In this document: positions 19,103-28,497 of the stretch, one piece after another
How the letters are laid out: each line of letters begins with the position of its first letter
Numbering within the stretch: the stretch's first letter is position 1
Assembly: GCF_036199905.1 (NCBI RefSeq)
Contig: NZ_CP108109.1
Location: 4,263,501-4,327,500, forward strand
Direction of reading: 5' to 3'
Source: Streptomyces sp. NBC_00223
Lineage (GTDB): Bacteria; Actinomycetota; Actinomycetes; Streptomycetales; Streptomycetaceae
DNA: 64,000 nucleotides
Notes under the pieces: model-generated
Told to the model about the DNA's origin: nothing
The model's database searches: none
Seen by the model: the letters and a program-made list of their open reading frames with translations, nothing else
Position numbers and translations under genes: made by a program

Positions 19103-19306
19103 ATTGTGGGGCCGGGGGCCTGTCGCGGCAGCGCCTCCCCGGTGCGGCCGGGTGTACCACTTTGCGCGCCGGCCGTCCCGTGCGCCGTCCGGCCGGGTTC
19201 GTGTGAGGGCTGCGCAACGCCCGTCGTTGTGGCGGCCGTTGGGATCGGCGGAGCCTTCGCCTCCGTGCTACGGTTGTTCGCTTTTTCGTTTGACTGGGGG
19301 GTTGAT

Positions 19307-20833
19307 GTGCGACGTATTCCGGCACTTCTCGGGGCAGCGGCGGTCCTCACGCCGGTACTGCTGGTCAACGCGCCGTCCGCGGCGGCCGCGTCCAACTCAC
19401 TGACCGTCACCACGCTGGGCCGTGACGGCACGAAGGTGACCACCGCTGTCCAGGCGTACAACACCAAGACGTTCAACCGGTACTACCTGACCAGCGGGAA
19501 GGCCAAGTCGCTGCCCAAGGGCACCTATGACGTGATCACCGACATCTGGAACACCCGCGACAGCACGGACACCCTCGGGGGCGCGCGGGTGACGGTCTCC
19601 GGCGCGGCCAAGCTGACCATCGACGCCCGCAAGGGCCGGCCCGTGAAGGCGTCGCTCAGCCCCAAGCCGCCGAGCGGTGACGCCCAGTGGCTCCGCGCGG
19701 AGGTGTGCGTCACCGACGGCCCGTCGATCCTGGCCTGGGCGGATCCGGGGAGCATGTACGTGATCCCCTCGTCCCTTTCCACCCTGGGGCTGGCCTACGG
19801 ATCGACCTGGGGTACCGACAGGGGCGACGGCGACCAGTATCTGGTCATGGGCACCCACAAGAAGGGCCTGCCGAGCGGGGTCTCCACCACGTTCCGCCAG
19901 TCCGCGCTGGCCACGGTCAAGGTCACCGCGCGCAGCGGCCCTGTGACGGGCGAAGTCAGGATCGAACTGGACGGAGACCAGGGCAACCCCTGCGGGTGGG
20001 GCGTCCTGAATGTGTCCACCGACAGGTCGCTCCCCTACTCCTTCACCGCGCACGTGCCGCCGGGCAAGTGGGAGGTTCTGGAGAGCTCCCAGGACTTCGC
20101 CTACAACGACTGGCACACGTACAAGGCGGGCAAGAGCTACGGCGTGACCGTCAACCGCGCGGTGTGGGGGCCGGGCGGCGAACTGCCGTACACCTCGGGC
20201 TCGGGCCGGCTGTACCTCAACACGACACCGATGTTCGTGGACCCCAGCCTGACCTACGGCACGGACTACAAGGCGACCTACAAGCTCACCAAGGCGGGCA
20301 AGACCCTCTACACCAAGACGGCGGCCGGCTACGCCACGACCATGATCCCCGTGCTCAAGTCCGCCGGCTGGTACACGCTCGCCGTCTCGGCGACACGTCA
20401 CCCCAGCCCCGGGCAGAAGCTGCCAGCCGGCTCGCTGTCCACCAAGTCGACGCTGAGCCTGCACTTCTACGCCGACGCCAAGAAGTCCGACCAGATCAGG
20501 GCGTATCTGACCCGCTTCACCCCGGCCGGCCTCTCCTCGTACAACCGGGCCAAGCCCGGCTCGACCACCACCGTGGCCCTCGGTATGCAGCGCAACAAGC
20601 CGCAGGACCATCTGGTGCACCGGCTCTCCGACTCAGTGAAGAAGGTGCAGGCGTGGTACTCCACGGACGCCGGCAAGACCTGGCACACCGCCAAGGTCAA
20701 GCACTCCGGCGGCGCCTGGTCCACCGCGGTCCACAACCCGAAGTCCGGTAGGGTCTCGCTCCGCTCCAAGGTCACCGACTCCCACAGTGACACGGCGACG
20801 ACCACGGTCCTCAACGCCTACGCCATCGGCTGA
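19307..20833 (+). CDS. Large secreted protein of unknown function
   Basis: 508 residues from GTG 19307, preceded by a GGGGGG stretch; an in-frame extension further upstream crosses the dre sites and is not used. A signal peptide ends after SAAAAS (about residue 26). The mature protein is beta-rich and full of Lys/Thr/Ser with repeated blocks such as LSTKSTLSLHFYADAKKSDQ and DAGKTWHTAKVKHSGG, typical of extracellular actinobacterial proteins co-located with proteases. Similar C-terminal blocks occur in some secreted S8 peptidases, but no catalytic triad is seen here. Its promoter faces away from the chitinase in the same intergenic region. Confidence 0.75.
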   Translation: MRRIPALLGAAAVLTPVLLVNAPSAAAASNSLTVTTLGRDGTKVTTAVQAYNTKTFNRYYLTSGKAKSLPKGTYDVITDIWNTRDSTDTLGGARVTVSGAAKLTIDARKGRPVKASLSPKPPSGDAQWLRAEVCVTDGPSILAWADPGSMYVIPSSLSTLGLAYGSTWGTDRGDGDQYLVMGTHKKGLPSGVSTTFRQSALATVKVTARSGPVTGEVRIELDGDQGNPCGWGVLNVSTDRSLPYSFTAHVPPGKWEVLESSQDFAYNDWHTYKAGKSYGVTVNRAVWGPGGELPYTSGSGRLYLNTTPMFVDPSLTYGTDYKATYKLTKAGKTLYTKTAAGYATTMIPVLKSAGWYTLAVSATRHPSPGQKLPAGSLSTKSTLSLHFYADAKKSDQIRAYLTRFTPAGLSSYNRAKPGSTTTVALGMQRNKPQDHLVHRLSDSVKKVQAWYSTDAGKTWHTAKVKHSGGAWSTAVHNPKSGRVSLRSKVTDSHSDTATTTVLNAYAIG

Positions 20834-20849
20834 CCTTCGCCGGCGCGTG

Positions 20850-20884
20850 AGCGGGGCCCGGCGGTTGATCCGCCGGGCCCCGCT
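20850..20884. terminator. Bidirectional terminator
   Basis: Perfect 14-bp stem (GCGGGGCCCGGCGG) with TTGAT loop, flanked by A and T, between two convergent genes. Confidence 0.8.
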
Positions 20885-20902
20885 TGGTCGTTGTCGGGCG
20901 GG

Positions 20903-23029
20903 TTACCGGCCGAAGCCGAAGGAGAGCAGGTAGGAGAGGGTCGGGGAGCCGACGCCCGTGGCGTTGTCGAAGCCGCGGACCGCGTTGAGCGACGTGTCCT
21001 GGCCGAAGGCCACCAGCCGGACCGCCAGGGTGCCGTTGATGACACCGAAGTCGGCCACGTTGCTCAGCGGGACGTTGCTGCGCCGCGCCTGCTCGTCCAC
21101 CACGTCGTGGAACAGGCCCGAGCGGGCGTAGATCGTCGGGTTGGCGAAGCCCAGCGCCCGGTGCCGGGCCTGGATCGCGTCGGCCTGCACCGCCGCGAAC
21201 TCCGGGGACGAGACGCTGGTGCCGCCGTAGCCCGCCTCGCCGTACTCCCCGCCGTCGGTCAGCCCGACGAGCACCGAGGTGTACAGGTCGCCGTTCATCG
21301 CGACGTCCGGCGTGACGCGCTGCGCGGTCCTGCTCCTGGCGCCGGTCATCAGCGTGTGCGACAGCGTGCTGGGTACGACCCCGCGCTGGTAGGACGGCTG
21401 CGCGAAGTCCTCGCTGGTGCCGCCGCCACCGCCGAAGTAGAAGTGGCCCGGCAACGGGGTCCAGCTCGTGCCGTCCGCGGACAGGGCGGAGCGCTGCGTG
21501 CCCATGTCGGTCTCGAAGCCGTACCCGCCGCTCTTGCTCGACAGGCCGAGCGCGGTGCCGCCGACCGAGGTCACCCACGGGTCGGAGTCCGGCCAGTCGG
21601 CCTGCGCCCGGGTGGTGTCCGGCTGGCAGTTGGCGCCGGTCGAGGCGGCCGACGGGCTGCTGTCGCCGCAGTCGCCCGAGGAGAAGTTGACGCTGACGCC
21701 CTCGACCGCGGCCTGCTTGAAGACCTGCTCGTACGCGGCGATCTCCGACGCGCTGACGTCCGCGTCGTCCGTGGTGTGCATGATCTCGCCCCACGAGTTG
21801 GAGACGACATCGGCGAGGTGGTGGTCCACGATGGTGCTGATCGCGCTCAGCAGGTCGTCGTCGTTGCAGGAGTCCGCGCCGACGTAGACGACCTTGGCGT
21901 CGGGCGCGAGTCCGTGCGCCATCTCGACGTCCAGCGCCTCTTCGGACGCCCAGCCCTCGGGGCCGCCGCACAGGTCCTCGTCCGACCACTGGCCGGGGTG
22001 CACGATCTCGCTGTACTGCCCCGGCTTGAACGGCTTGTCGCCGTGGTTGACCGCGTACTGGTCGGCGTCCGCCAGCATGGTGGGGCTGCCGTACGCGTCC
22101 ACGATGGCCACGGTCGCGCCCTTGCCGGTCAGCCCGGAGGCGGTGATGCCGTACGCCTTGCGCAGCTGCGAGGGGTAGAACGAGCACTGGTCGAACGGCA
22201 CCGCGGAGTTGGTGTAGCCCGCCGGAGCGCCCTTGGCGATCTTCTCGCCCCAGTAGTCCGAGCAGGTGGCCGTCGTCGGCAGACCGGAGTCCGGCCCCTT
22301 GCCGCCGTCCGCCCGGGCGCCGCCGGTCTTGACCGAGTCCGGCCGCACCACATTGGTGCCGTGCGAGCTGAGCCCGGTCACCCCGCTGATCGCCGAGGAG
22401 ACCGCGGCCGGGACCACGACGTCACGGGCGGGGGCGTGCCGCAGCTTGCCGGAGACGCGGTACTGGTGGATGCCGGTGCCGAACGCCTTGGTGAGCGCGG
22501 AGTTGGTGCCCTTGACCGTGATCGCGTGCTGGGTGACGCCCACGACGGTGAGCCCCGCGTCGGTCGCCCACTTCCGTACGGCCGCGATCTGCGCGTCGGT
22601 GGCGCCGAAGCGGGCCTCGAACGCGTCCGGGGCGAGGAACTCGCCGTAGCTCGCGCTGTCGGGGTCCGAGACGGCCGTCGCGTACGCGGTCAGGCCCGCG
22701 GGGTCCTGTCCCGCCAGATAGACGGTGCCGGTGATCTCGGTGCCGGCCGAGACCGTACCGGCGTCGGCGGACGCGGTGGCCCACGACGGGTGGCTGCCCG
22801 TGATGGTCTTGCCGGCCGGGGCGGGGGCGGTGGCCTGGGAGGGTCCCGCGAGCATCAGCGAGCCGGACACCAGGGCCAACGAGGCCGCCGCGACCACGAC
22901 TACGCGGGCCCGCAGGGCACGGGGATTGTGTATGTCGGTAATGACGACTCCAACGTGAAGGTCCGTAGGGAGAGGTGCGTTGCCGTGCGCCGTGCACGCC
23001 CTTGGCGGGCGTCGGGCTGTAGTGTGCAC
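20903..23029 (-). CDS. Secreted S53 (sedolisin) peptidase
   Basis: Up to 708 residues. An export signal (RARVVVVAAASLALVSGSLMLA) lies at about 41-62, so the first 40 residues are suspect and the true start may be downstream of GTG 23029; no clear ribosome-binding site helps. After a pro-domain (to about 230) the catalytic domain shows EEALDVEMAHG (catalytic Glu and Asp), SSGDCGDSS (oxyanion Asp) and YGGTSVSSPEFAAV (nucleophilic Ser of the GTSxSxP motif). These acid-active serine-carboxyl proteases digest extracellular protein. It faces a second S53 gene across a 487-base spacer. Confidence 0.93.
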   Translation of the reverse strand: MHTTARRPPRACTAHGNAPLPTDLHVGVVITDIHNPRALRARVVVVAAASLALVSGSLMLAGPSQATAPAPAGKTITGSHPSWATASADAGTVSAGTEITGTVYLAGQDPAGLTAYATAVSDPDSASYGEFLAPDAFEARFGATDAQIAAVRKWATDAGLTVVGVTQHAITVKGTNSALTKAFGTGIHQYRVSGKLRHAPARDVVVPAAVSSAISGVTGLSSHGTNVVRPDSVKTGGARADGGKGPDSGLPTTATCSDYWGEKIAKGAPAGYTNSAVPFDQCSFYPSQLRKAYGITASGLTGKGATVAIVDAYGSPTMLADADQYAVNHGDKPFKPGQYSEIVHPGQWSDEDLCGGPEGWASEEALDVEMAHGLAPDAKVVYVGADSCNDDDLLSAISTIVDHHLADVVSNSWGEIMHTTDDADVSASEIAAYEQVFKQAAVEGVSVNFSSGDCGDSSPSAASTGANCQPDTTRAQADWPDSDPWVTSVGGTALGLSSKSGGYGFETDMGTQRSALSADGTSWTPLPGHFYFGGGGGTSEDFAQPSYQRGVVPSTLSHTLMTGARSRTAQRVTPDVAMNGDLYTSVLVGLTDGGEYGEAGYGGTSVSSPEFAAVQADAIQARHRALGFANPTIYARSGLFHDVVDEQARRSNVPLSNVADFGVINGTLAVRLVAFGQDTSLNAVRGFDNATGVGSPTLSYLLSFGFGR

Positions 23030-23516
23030 GCCACGTGGGGACGGTGGGAACAGTGTGACGATGTCCTTAGTCGGACCTTTAACCGGCAGACAGGGATTTC
23101 AACGCGCTTGTGCCGGTTCGCAACCCACCTGGGCCAACGGGTGGCCGTTCTGACGTCGTATCAGTGGGAATCGGCTGGTTTCAGCCGGAATCAGCCGGTG
23201 CCGGGCCGGGCCTGCGGTGGGCGGATCTCCGCCCGGCGGCGCGCTCCCGTACCAAGAACGGGTAAATATCGCACACTTGACCGCCGTAGCGGCCGGCACA
23301 GCTGATACAAAACAATGCTGGCAGTTCACGGTGGGGAGGACTCCGCGTCCTCCCCGGGTGATACCGCCGGGGGGCTGCACAATCCGGCGCGGACCGCTTG
23401 TCCGCGCCTGGGGGGACCAACACTTCCGCGCCGCCGTGCTTCGTCACGGGCGGCGCCCTCCGGGGTACCGCCGCGCCCGCGCGGCCAGTTGACGCGGACC
23501 TCGAAGGAGACTGTGC
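23030..23516. promoter_or_regulatory. Divergent promoter region of two S53 peptidase genes
   Basis: 487 bases without a credible gene. It must carry both promoters and includes the AT-richer stretch ACGGGTAAATATCGCACAC near 23260. I see no known operator. Confidence 0.4.
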
Positions 23517-26500
23517 ATGGGCATATCTGCCCGCGATACGACATCCCGCACGCCGCGGGGGGCCGGCGCCTCCCGTACCCGCCACCGCCGGCCGCTGCTC
23601 GGCGGCGCGGTGGCCGTCACCACCCTGGCGATGGTCGCCGTGACCGCGCCCGCGGCCCTGGCCGACAGCGCGCCCGCCCCCGCGCCGCAGCGCGTCGGCG
23701 CGGCGCCGCACCTGCCGCGCGGCGCGGTGCGTACCGCCGCCCCGGCCGGTGACACCCCGATCGACCTGGGCGTGGTGCTCTCGCCGCGCGACCCGGCCGG
23801 GCTGAAGAAGTTCATCGCCGATGTGTCCACGCCCGGCTCCCCGCTCTACCACCACTACCTCGGCACGGGCGAGTTCGGCCCGGCCTTCGGCGCGAGCGCC
23901 GCCGAGGTGGACCGGGTGCGCACCGCCCTCAAGGCCCAGGGCCTGAGCACCGGGCCGCTGGAGGCCGACGGTCTGACCCTGCCGGTGCACACCACGGTCG
24001 GCGCCGCGGGGAAGGCTTTCCGTACCGGCTTCACCGGCTACCGGACCTCCGACGGCCGGCACGGGGTGGCCAACACCACCGCGCCCGCCGTCCAGGGCGA
24101 CGTCGCCCACGCCATCCGCGGCGTCACCGGTCTGACCACGCTGGCCGAGGTGCGCCCGCACTTCACCGTGCACTCGAAGCCGAGGTCGCTGCGGGCCGAC
24201 AGCGCCGGCGCCTCCGGCGGTACGGTCGCGCCTCGGGCGACGAGTAAGACGCCGGCCCTGTGCAGCGGTGTCAAGTCGCTGATGTCCACTTACCCCCCCA
24301 AGGCCGACACCAAGGAGTACTGGAGCGCGCGGACCCTCGCGACCGCGTACGGCATGGCCGACCAGCCGAACGTCGGTACCGGTGTGAGCGTCGGCATCTT
24401 CGAGCTGGAGGACTACAGCACCAAGGACATCGCCGCCTACCAGTCCTGCTACGGCACCAAGGTGTCGGTCAGCGCGGTCAAGGTGGACGGCGGCCCGAAG
24501 GTGAAGCCGGACTACCGCACCGGCTTCGGCTCGGAGTCCGCGCTCGACATCGAGGACCTGATCGGTCTCGTCCCGCAGGCGTCCCTGCTGGTCTACCAGG
24601 GCCCGGACGTCGTGGACGCCAAGGGCAACCCGGTCGCCACCTCGAAGAACGTGCTCGACGTCTACGCCAAGATGGTGAACGACAACCGGGTCCAGGTGAT
24701 CTCCACCAGCTGGGGCAGCTGCGAACTCGACACCGACGACACGTTCATGGACGCCGAGAACCTGATCTTCCAGCAGGCGGCGGCCCAGGGCCAGACGGTC
24801 ACGGCCGCGGCCGGTGACGACGGCTCCACCGACTGCCTGGCCGACGCCTGGGACGACGACGGCGACGGGATCAACGACAACCCGAACACCACCGCGCTGT
24901 CCGTCGACGACCCGGCGGGCCAGCCGTACGTGCTCGGCGTCGGCGGAACCACCATGCCCGGCGCCCACGGCACGAGCGAGAGCACCTGGAACAGCGAGGG
25001 CGGCGCCACCGGCGGCGGTGTCTCCCACCACTTCGCGCTCGACGCCCTCCACGGCTACCAGGCGGGCGTGGACGGTTCCGGCTACAACGACGCCTGCCAG
25101 GCGGCCCCGGACACCAAGTGCCGCCAGGTCCCGGACGTGGCGGCGCTCGCCGACCCGGACACCGGCTATCTGATCGCCAACGGCCAGGCATCGGACGGCG
25201 GCCAGTACTGGGCCGTCTTCGGCGGCACCAGCGGCGCGTCGCCGACCTGGGCGGCCCTGATCGCCCAGGCCGACCTCGATCTGTCCTGCGCGGCGGGCGG
25301 CCCGGTGGGCTTCGTCAACCCGGCGCTGTACAAGCTGCCCGCGACCGCCTTCCGTGACATCACCGAGGGCGAGAACTACCTGCCGGAGACCGGGGCCCAG
25401 CCGTACGGCTCCTATCCGGCGGGCGCCGGGTACGACCTCACCACCGGCCTCGGCACCCCGCACGCGCGCAGCGTCATCCCGGCGCTGTGCAAGGCGGTAC
25501 CGCAGTCGGCGGCGGGCACCTTCACCTCGGTGAAGCCGACCCGTCTGCTGGACACCCGGTCCAAGGTCGGCGTCTCCACCAAGACCCCGGTCAAGGCCAA
25601 GGCCACGGTCACCCTGCGGATCGCGGGCAACAAGCTCGCGTCGATCCCGGCCTCGGGCGTCACCGCGGTCGTGCTCAACACCACCGCGGTCTCCCCGACC
25701 GCGTCCGGGTATCTGGTCGCCTACCCCGGTGGCACGACCCGGCCCACCTCGGCCAATGTGAACTGGGCCAAGGGGCGGACCGTCGCGGACCTCGCCGTGG
25801 TGCCGGTCGGCGCCGACGGCACGGTGAAGCTGTACAGCTCCAGTTCGGGCACGGTGCACCTGGTCGCCGACGTCTTCGGCTACTTCTCCACGGCGGCCGG
25901 CGGCGCCACCTACCACCCGGCGGGCCCGGCCCGGGTGCTGGACACCCGGTCCAAGACCGGGGTCTCCACCAAGACCCCGATCAAGGCCAAGGCCACGGTC
26001 GCGCTGAAGGTCGCGGGCGTCGGCGGGGTCCCGGCCAAGGGCGCGAAGGCGGTCGTGCTCAACGTCACGGTCACCGGACCGACCGCGTCCGGCCATCTGA
26101 CCGCCTACCCCGGCGGTACGACCCGGCCCAGCTCGTCGAACCTCAACTGGGTCAAGGGCCAGACCGTCCCGAACCTCGTCGTGGTGCCGGTCGGCAGCAA
26201 CGGCAAGGTGAACCTGTACAACGGGAGTTCGGGCAAGGCGCACTTCGTGGCGGATGTCTTCGGCTACTACTCGGCCGGCACCACGGGCGCGAGCTTCCAC
26301 GCCGCGGGACCGCACCGGGTGCTCGACACCCGGTCGGGGATCGGCGCGTCGAAGACCGCCGTCCTGAAGTCGTCCGGCACGCTGGCGCTGAACCTCAACG
26401 ACGGCAACGTCCTGGCCCACGCCAAGGCGGTCGTGCTCAATGTGACGGTCACGCACAGCACGGCCGCCGCGTATCTCACCGTCTGGCCGGACAGCAAGAA

Positions 26501-26648
26501 GCGGCCCAGCTCGTCCAGCCTCAACTGGGCCAAGGGGCAGACCGTCGCCAATCTGGTCACCGTGCCGGTGGTCAACGGCAAGGTCGACTTCCATGTCAGC
26601 AAGGGTTCGGTGGACGTGATCGCCGATCTCTTCGGCTACTACGCCTGA
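23517..26648 (+). CDS. Secreted S53 peptidase with three C-terminal repeat domains
   Basis: 1043 residues from ATG 23517 (AAGGAG upstream). A signal peptide ends near residue 50 (PAALADS), then comes the pro-domain, then the sedolisin core: SALDIEDLIG (Glu/Asp), AAAGDDGS (oxyanion Asp) and GGTSGASPTWAAL (Ser). A Ca-site-like region DDDGDGINDNPN is also seen. After about residue 665 are three repeats of roughly 125 residues, each with RLLDTRS or RVLDTRS, then AVVLN, GTTRP and DVFGYY-type motifs; such beta-propeller-like repeats are widespread in actinobacterial exoenzymes and probably bind surfaces or polymers. It pairs divergently with the previous peptidase. Confidence 0.94.
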   Translation: MGISARDTTSRTPRGAGASRTRHRRPLLGGAVAVTTLAMVAVTAPAALADSAPAPAPQRVGAAPHLPRGAVRTAAPAGDTPIDLGVVLSPRDPAGLKKFIADVSTPGSPLYHHYLGTGEFGPAFGASAAEVDRVRTALKAQGLSTGPLEADGLTLPVHTTVGAAGKAFRTGFTGYRTSDGRHGVANTTAPAVQGDVAHAIRGVTGLTTLAEVRPHFTVHSKPRSLRADSAGASGGTVAPRATSKTPALCSGVKSLMSTYPPKADTKEYWSARTLATAYGMADQPNVGTGVSVGIFELEDYSTKDIAAYQSCYGTKVSVSAVKVDGGPKVKPDYRTGFGSESALDIEDLIGLVPQASLLVYQGPDVVDAKGNPVATSKNVLDVYAKMVNDNRVQVISTSWGSCELDTDDTFMDAENLIFQQAAAQGQTVTAAAGDDGSTDCLADAWDDDGDGINDNPNTTALSVDDPAGQPYVLGVGGTTMPGAHGTSESTWNSEGGATGGGVSHHFALDALHGYQAGVDGSGYNDACQAAPDTKCRQVPDVAALADPDTGYLIANGQASDGGQYWAVFGGTSGASPTWAALIAQADLDLSCAAGGPVGFVNPALYKLPATAFRDITEGENYLPETGAQPYGSYPAGAGYDLTTGLGTPHARSVIPALCKAVPQSAAGTFTSVKPTRLLDTRSKVGVSTKTPVKAKATVTLRIAGNKLASIPASGVTAVVLNTTAVSPTASGYLVAYPGGTTRPTSANVNWAKGRTVADLAVVPVGADGTVKLYSSSSGTVHLVADVFGYFSTAAGGATYHPAGPARVLDTRSKTGVSTKTPIKAKATVALKVAGVGGVPAKGAKAVVLNVTVTGPTASGHLTAYPGGTTRPSSSNLNWVKGQTVPNLVVVPVGSNGKVNLYNGSSGKAHFVADVFGYYSAGTTGASFHAAGPHRVLDTRSGIGASKTAVLKSSGTLALNLNDGNVLAHAKAVVLNVTVTHSTAAAYLTVWPDSKKRPSSSSLNWAKGQTVANLVTVPVVNGKVDFHVSKGSVDVIADLFGYYA

Positions 26649-26801
26649 GCGGCCGGGCGGTCCGTCGACCTGACGGGCCGTACGACCTGACGGGCCGTCC
26701 GGCCGGGTGGTCCGCCTGATCCGGCTGATCCGGCTGTATTCGGCTGTTGTCGTCGGTGGACCGCGAAGGTTCCGCCCCGTGCCATTTCGGCGGGTTCTAT
26801 T

Positions 26802-26842
26802 GATCCCCGCAACACCCTGGAGTTCAGGGAGTTGCGGGGATC
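26802..26842 (+). promoter_or_regulatory. Hairpin ending at the transposase start codon
   Basis: GATCCCCGCAAC pairs perfectly with GTTGCGGGGATC, and CCCTG with CAGGG inside. The GTG start follows at once (26843), so transcripts entering from outside would hide the initiation site. Confidence 0.6.
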
Positions 26843-28225
26843 GTGGATTTCGAGGTGCTGAAGGCGGTGTTCTTCGAGGCGCTGGACAGGGAGAACGGCA
26901 GCATCACCGCTGCGGCTCGTGCAGTGGGAATGAACCGCAGCACGGCGTTCGGGTGGGCACGCCAGGCCGGAATCCGTGGTCTCGGCAGGCCTCGCAGGCC
27001 CGGCCACCCCGGTCGGGCGGAGTACGAGCGGCTGCGTGCTGCGGGAGTCCGGCGCCGTGATGCAGCCGCGCAGGCCGGCGTCCATGAGCGCACCGCTGAG
27101 GACTGGGACCGCGGTATCCGGCAGATCGGCCACTCGCGCCTGCACCCTGACGGGCGCCGCATCGACTACAAGACCGGTGTGACCAGCATCGCCGCCACCG
27201 CTTCGGAGTCGTCCCTCGCAACGGTCGAGGCCGAGCTGCACCCCAGATTCCTCACGGTGACCGAGCGGGAGCTGATCGCCGATCTGCACCGTGAAGGCCG
27301 GTCGCTGCGCGCGATCGGACGGGCACTGGGCCGGCCGGCATCCACGGTCAAGCGCGAGATCGACGCCCGGTCGGTCGATGGCTTCTACCGGCCGCACCGG
27401 GCCCAGCGGGCATGGGCGAGGAGCCGGTCGCGCCCCAAGGACTCCAAGCTCGCCCAGGACGGCCCGCTCCGCCGGTCCGTCGCGGACAAGCTGCAGGAAC
27501 AGTGGTCGCCCGAGCAGATCTGTCACGCTCTGGTCATCGAGTTCCCCGACGACGAGAGCATGCGCGTGAGCCCGGAAACGATCTATCAGGCGATCTACGT
27601 CCAGGCCCGTGGCGGGCTGCGCCGCGAGGTCGCGGCAGCGCTGCGCACCGGGCGCACTCGCCGCAAGCCGCACCGCAGCCCGGACCGGCGCACGCGCCGG
27701 TTCGTCGACGAGATGGTGATGATCTCCGAGCGTCCTGCCGAGGTCGAGGACCGGGCGGTGCCCGGCCACTGGGAGGGCGATCTGATCGTCGGCCCCCGCA
27801 GCGAGAGCGCGATCGTCACTTTGGTCGAGCGCTCCACTCGCTACGTCATGCTCGGGCATCTGCCCGGCGGGCATACCGCCGAGGAGGTCCGCGACGTGCT
27901 GGTGCCCTTGATCCAGACCCTGCCCGGGCACCTGCGAGGCTCACTGACCTGGGACCAGGGCTGCGAGATGGCCGCGCACAAGCAGTTCACCGTGGCCACG
28001 GGAGTGCCGGTCTACTTCTGCGACCCGCACTCACCCTGGCAGCGCGGATCGAACGAGAACACCAACGGCCTGCTACGGCAGTACTTCCCCAAGAGTACCG
28101 ACCTGTCCGTGCACAACCCCGAAGACCTTGAACACGTCGCCCAGCAACTCAACGGCCGGCCACGCAAAACGCTCGGCTGGAAAACCCCAGCCGAGCGCCT
28201 GCGTGATCTACTGACGACCACGTAG
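26843..28225 (+). CDS. IS30-family transposase
   Basis: 460 residues from GTG 26843. N-terminal HTH segments (ITAAARAVGMNRSTAFGWA; LIADLHREGRSLRAIGRAL) bind the ends. The DDE catalytic domain begins at PGHWEGDLIVG (first Asp), continues with LTWDQGCEMAAH (second Asp) and the Glu in SPWQRGSNENTNGLLRQYFPK, which is diagnostic of IS30. It is longer than typical IS30 transposases (about 340-400) because of an extra N-terminal HTH. All motifs are intact, so the element may be active. Confidence 0.93.
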   Translation: MDFEVLKAVFFEALDRENGSITAAARAVGMNRSTAFGWARQAGIRGLGRPRRPGHPGRAEYERLRAAGVRRRDAAAQAGVHERTAEDWDRGIRQIGHSRLHPDGRRIDYKTGVTSIAATASESSLATVEAELHPRFLTVTERELIADLHREGRSLRAIGRALGRPASTVKREIDARSVDGFYRPHRAQRAWARSRSRPKDSKLAQDGPLRRSVADKLQEQWSPEQICHALVIEFPDDESMRVSPETIYQAIYVQARGGLRREVAAALRTGRTRRKPHRSPDRRTRRFVDEMVMISERPAEVEDRAVPGHWEGDLIVGPRSESAIVTLVERSTRYVMLGHLPGGHTAEEVRDVLVPLIQTLPGHLRGSLTWDQGCEMAAHKQFTVATGVPVYFCDPHSPWQRGSNENTNGLLRQYFPKSTDLSVHNPEDLEHVAQQLNGRPRKTLGWKTPAERLRDLLTTT

Positions 28226-28497
28226 ACCATCAGGTGTTGCGAGGACCCCAAGAATCCGCCATTCGTGGCGCGGGGCGGAGCCGTTTCCGCGGCCCGCCCG
28301 CCGCCGGGGACGTCCCGTCGGCCCGGCGCGCGGGTTGCCTCGATCGAGTGAAGCGCGCCTGTGGGCGACCACCCCGCGAGCACGGCAAACCGCCCGTACG
28401 GGCGATGGGCGTCCTTGCCGCCGCCGCTGCCCCGGTGCGACCGTGAGCCCGGGCCGGCCGTGCGTCGGTGCCCGTCCACCGACACCCGGGAGGTCCC

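Larger units (their letters stand above)
26793..28256 (+). mobile_element. IS30-family insertion sequence, apparently intact
   Basis: Terminal inverted repeats of 24 bases (26793-26816 and 28233-28256) match at 18 positions, with the inner 9 bases (CGCAACACC) identical. One full-length transposase lies between. Possible 2-base duplication CG on both sides, too short to prove. It sits between the S53 gene and an FAD oxidoreductase gene and seems to break neither. Confidence 0.85.
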
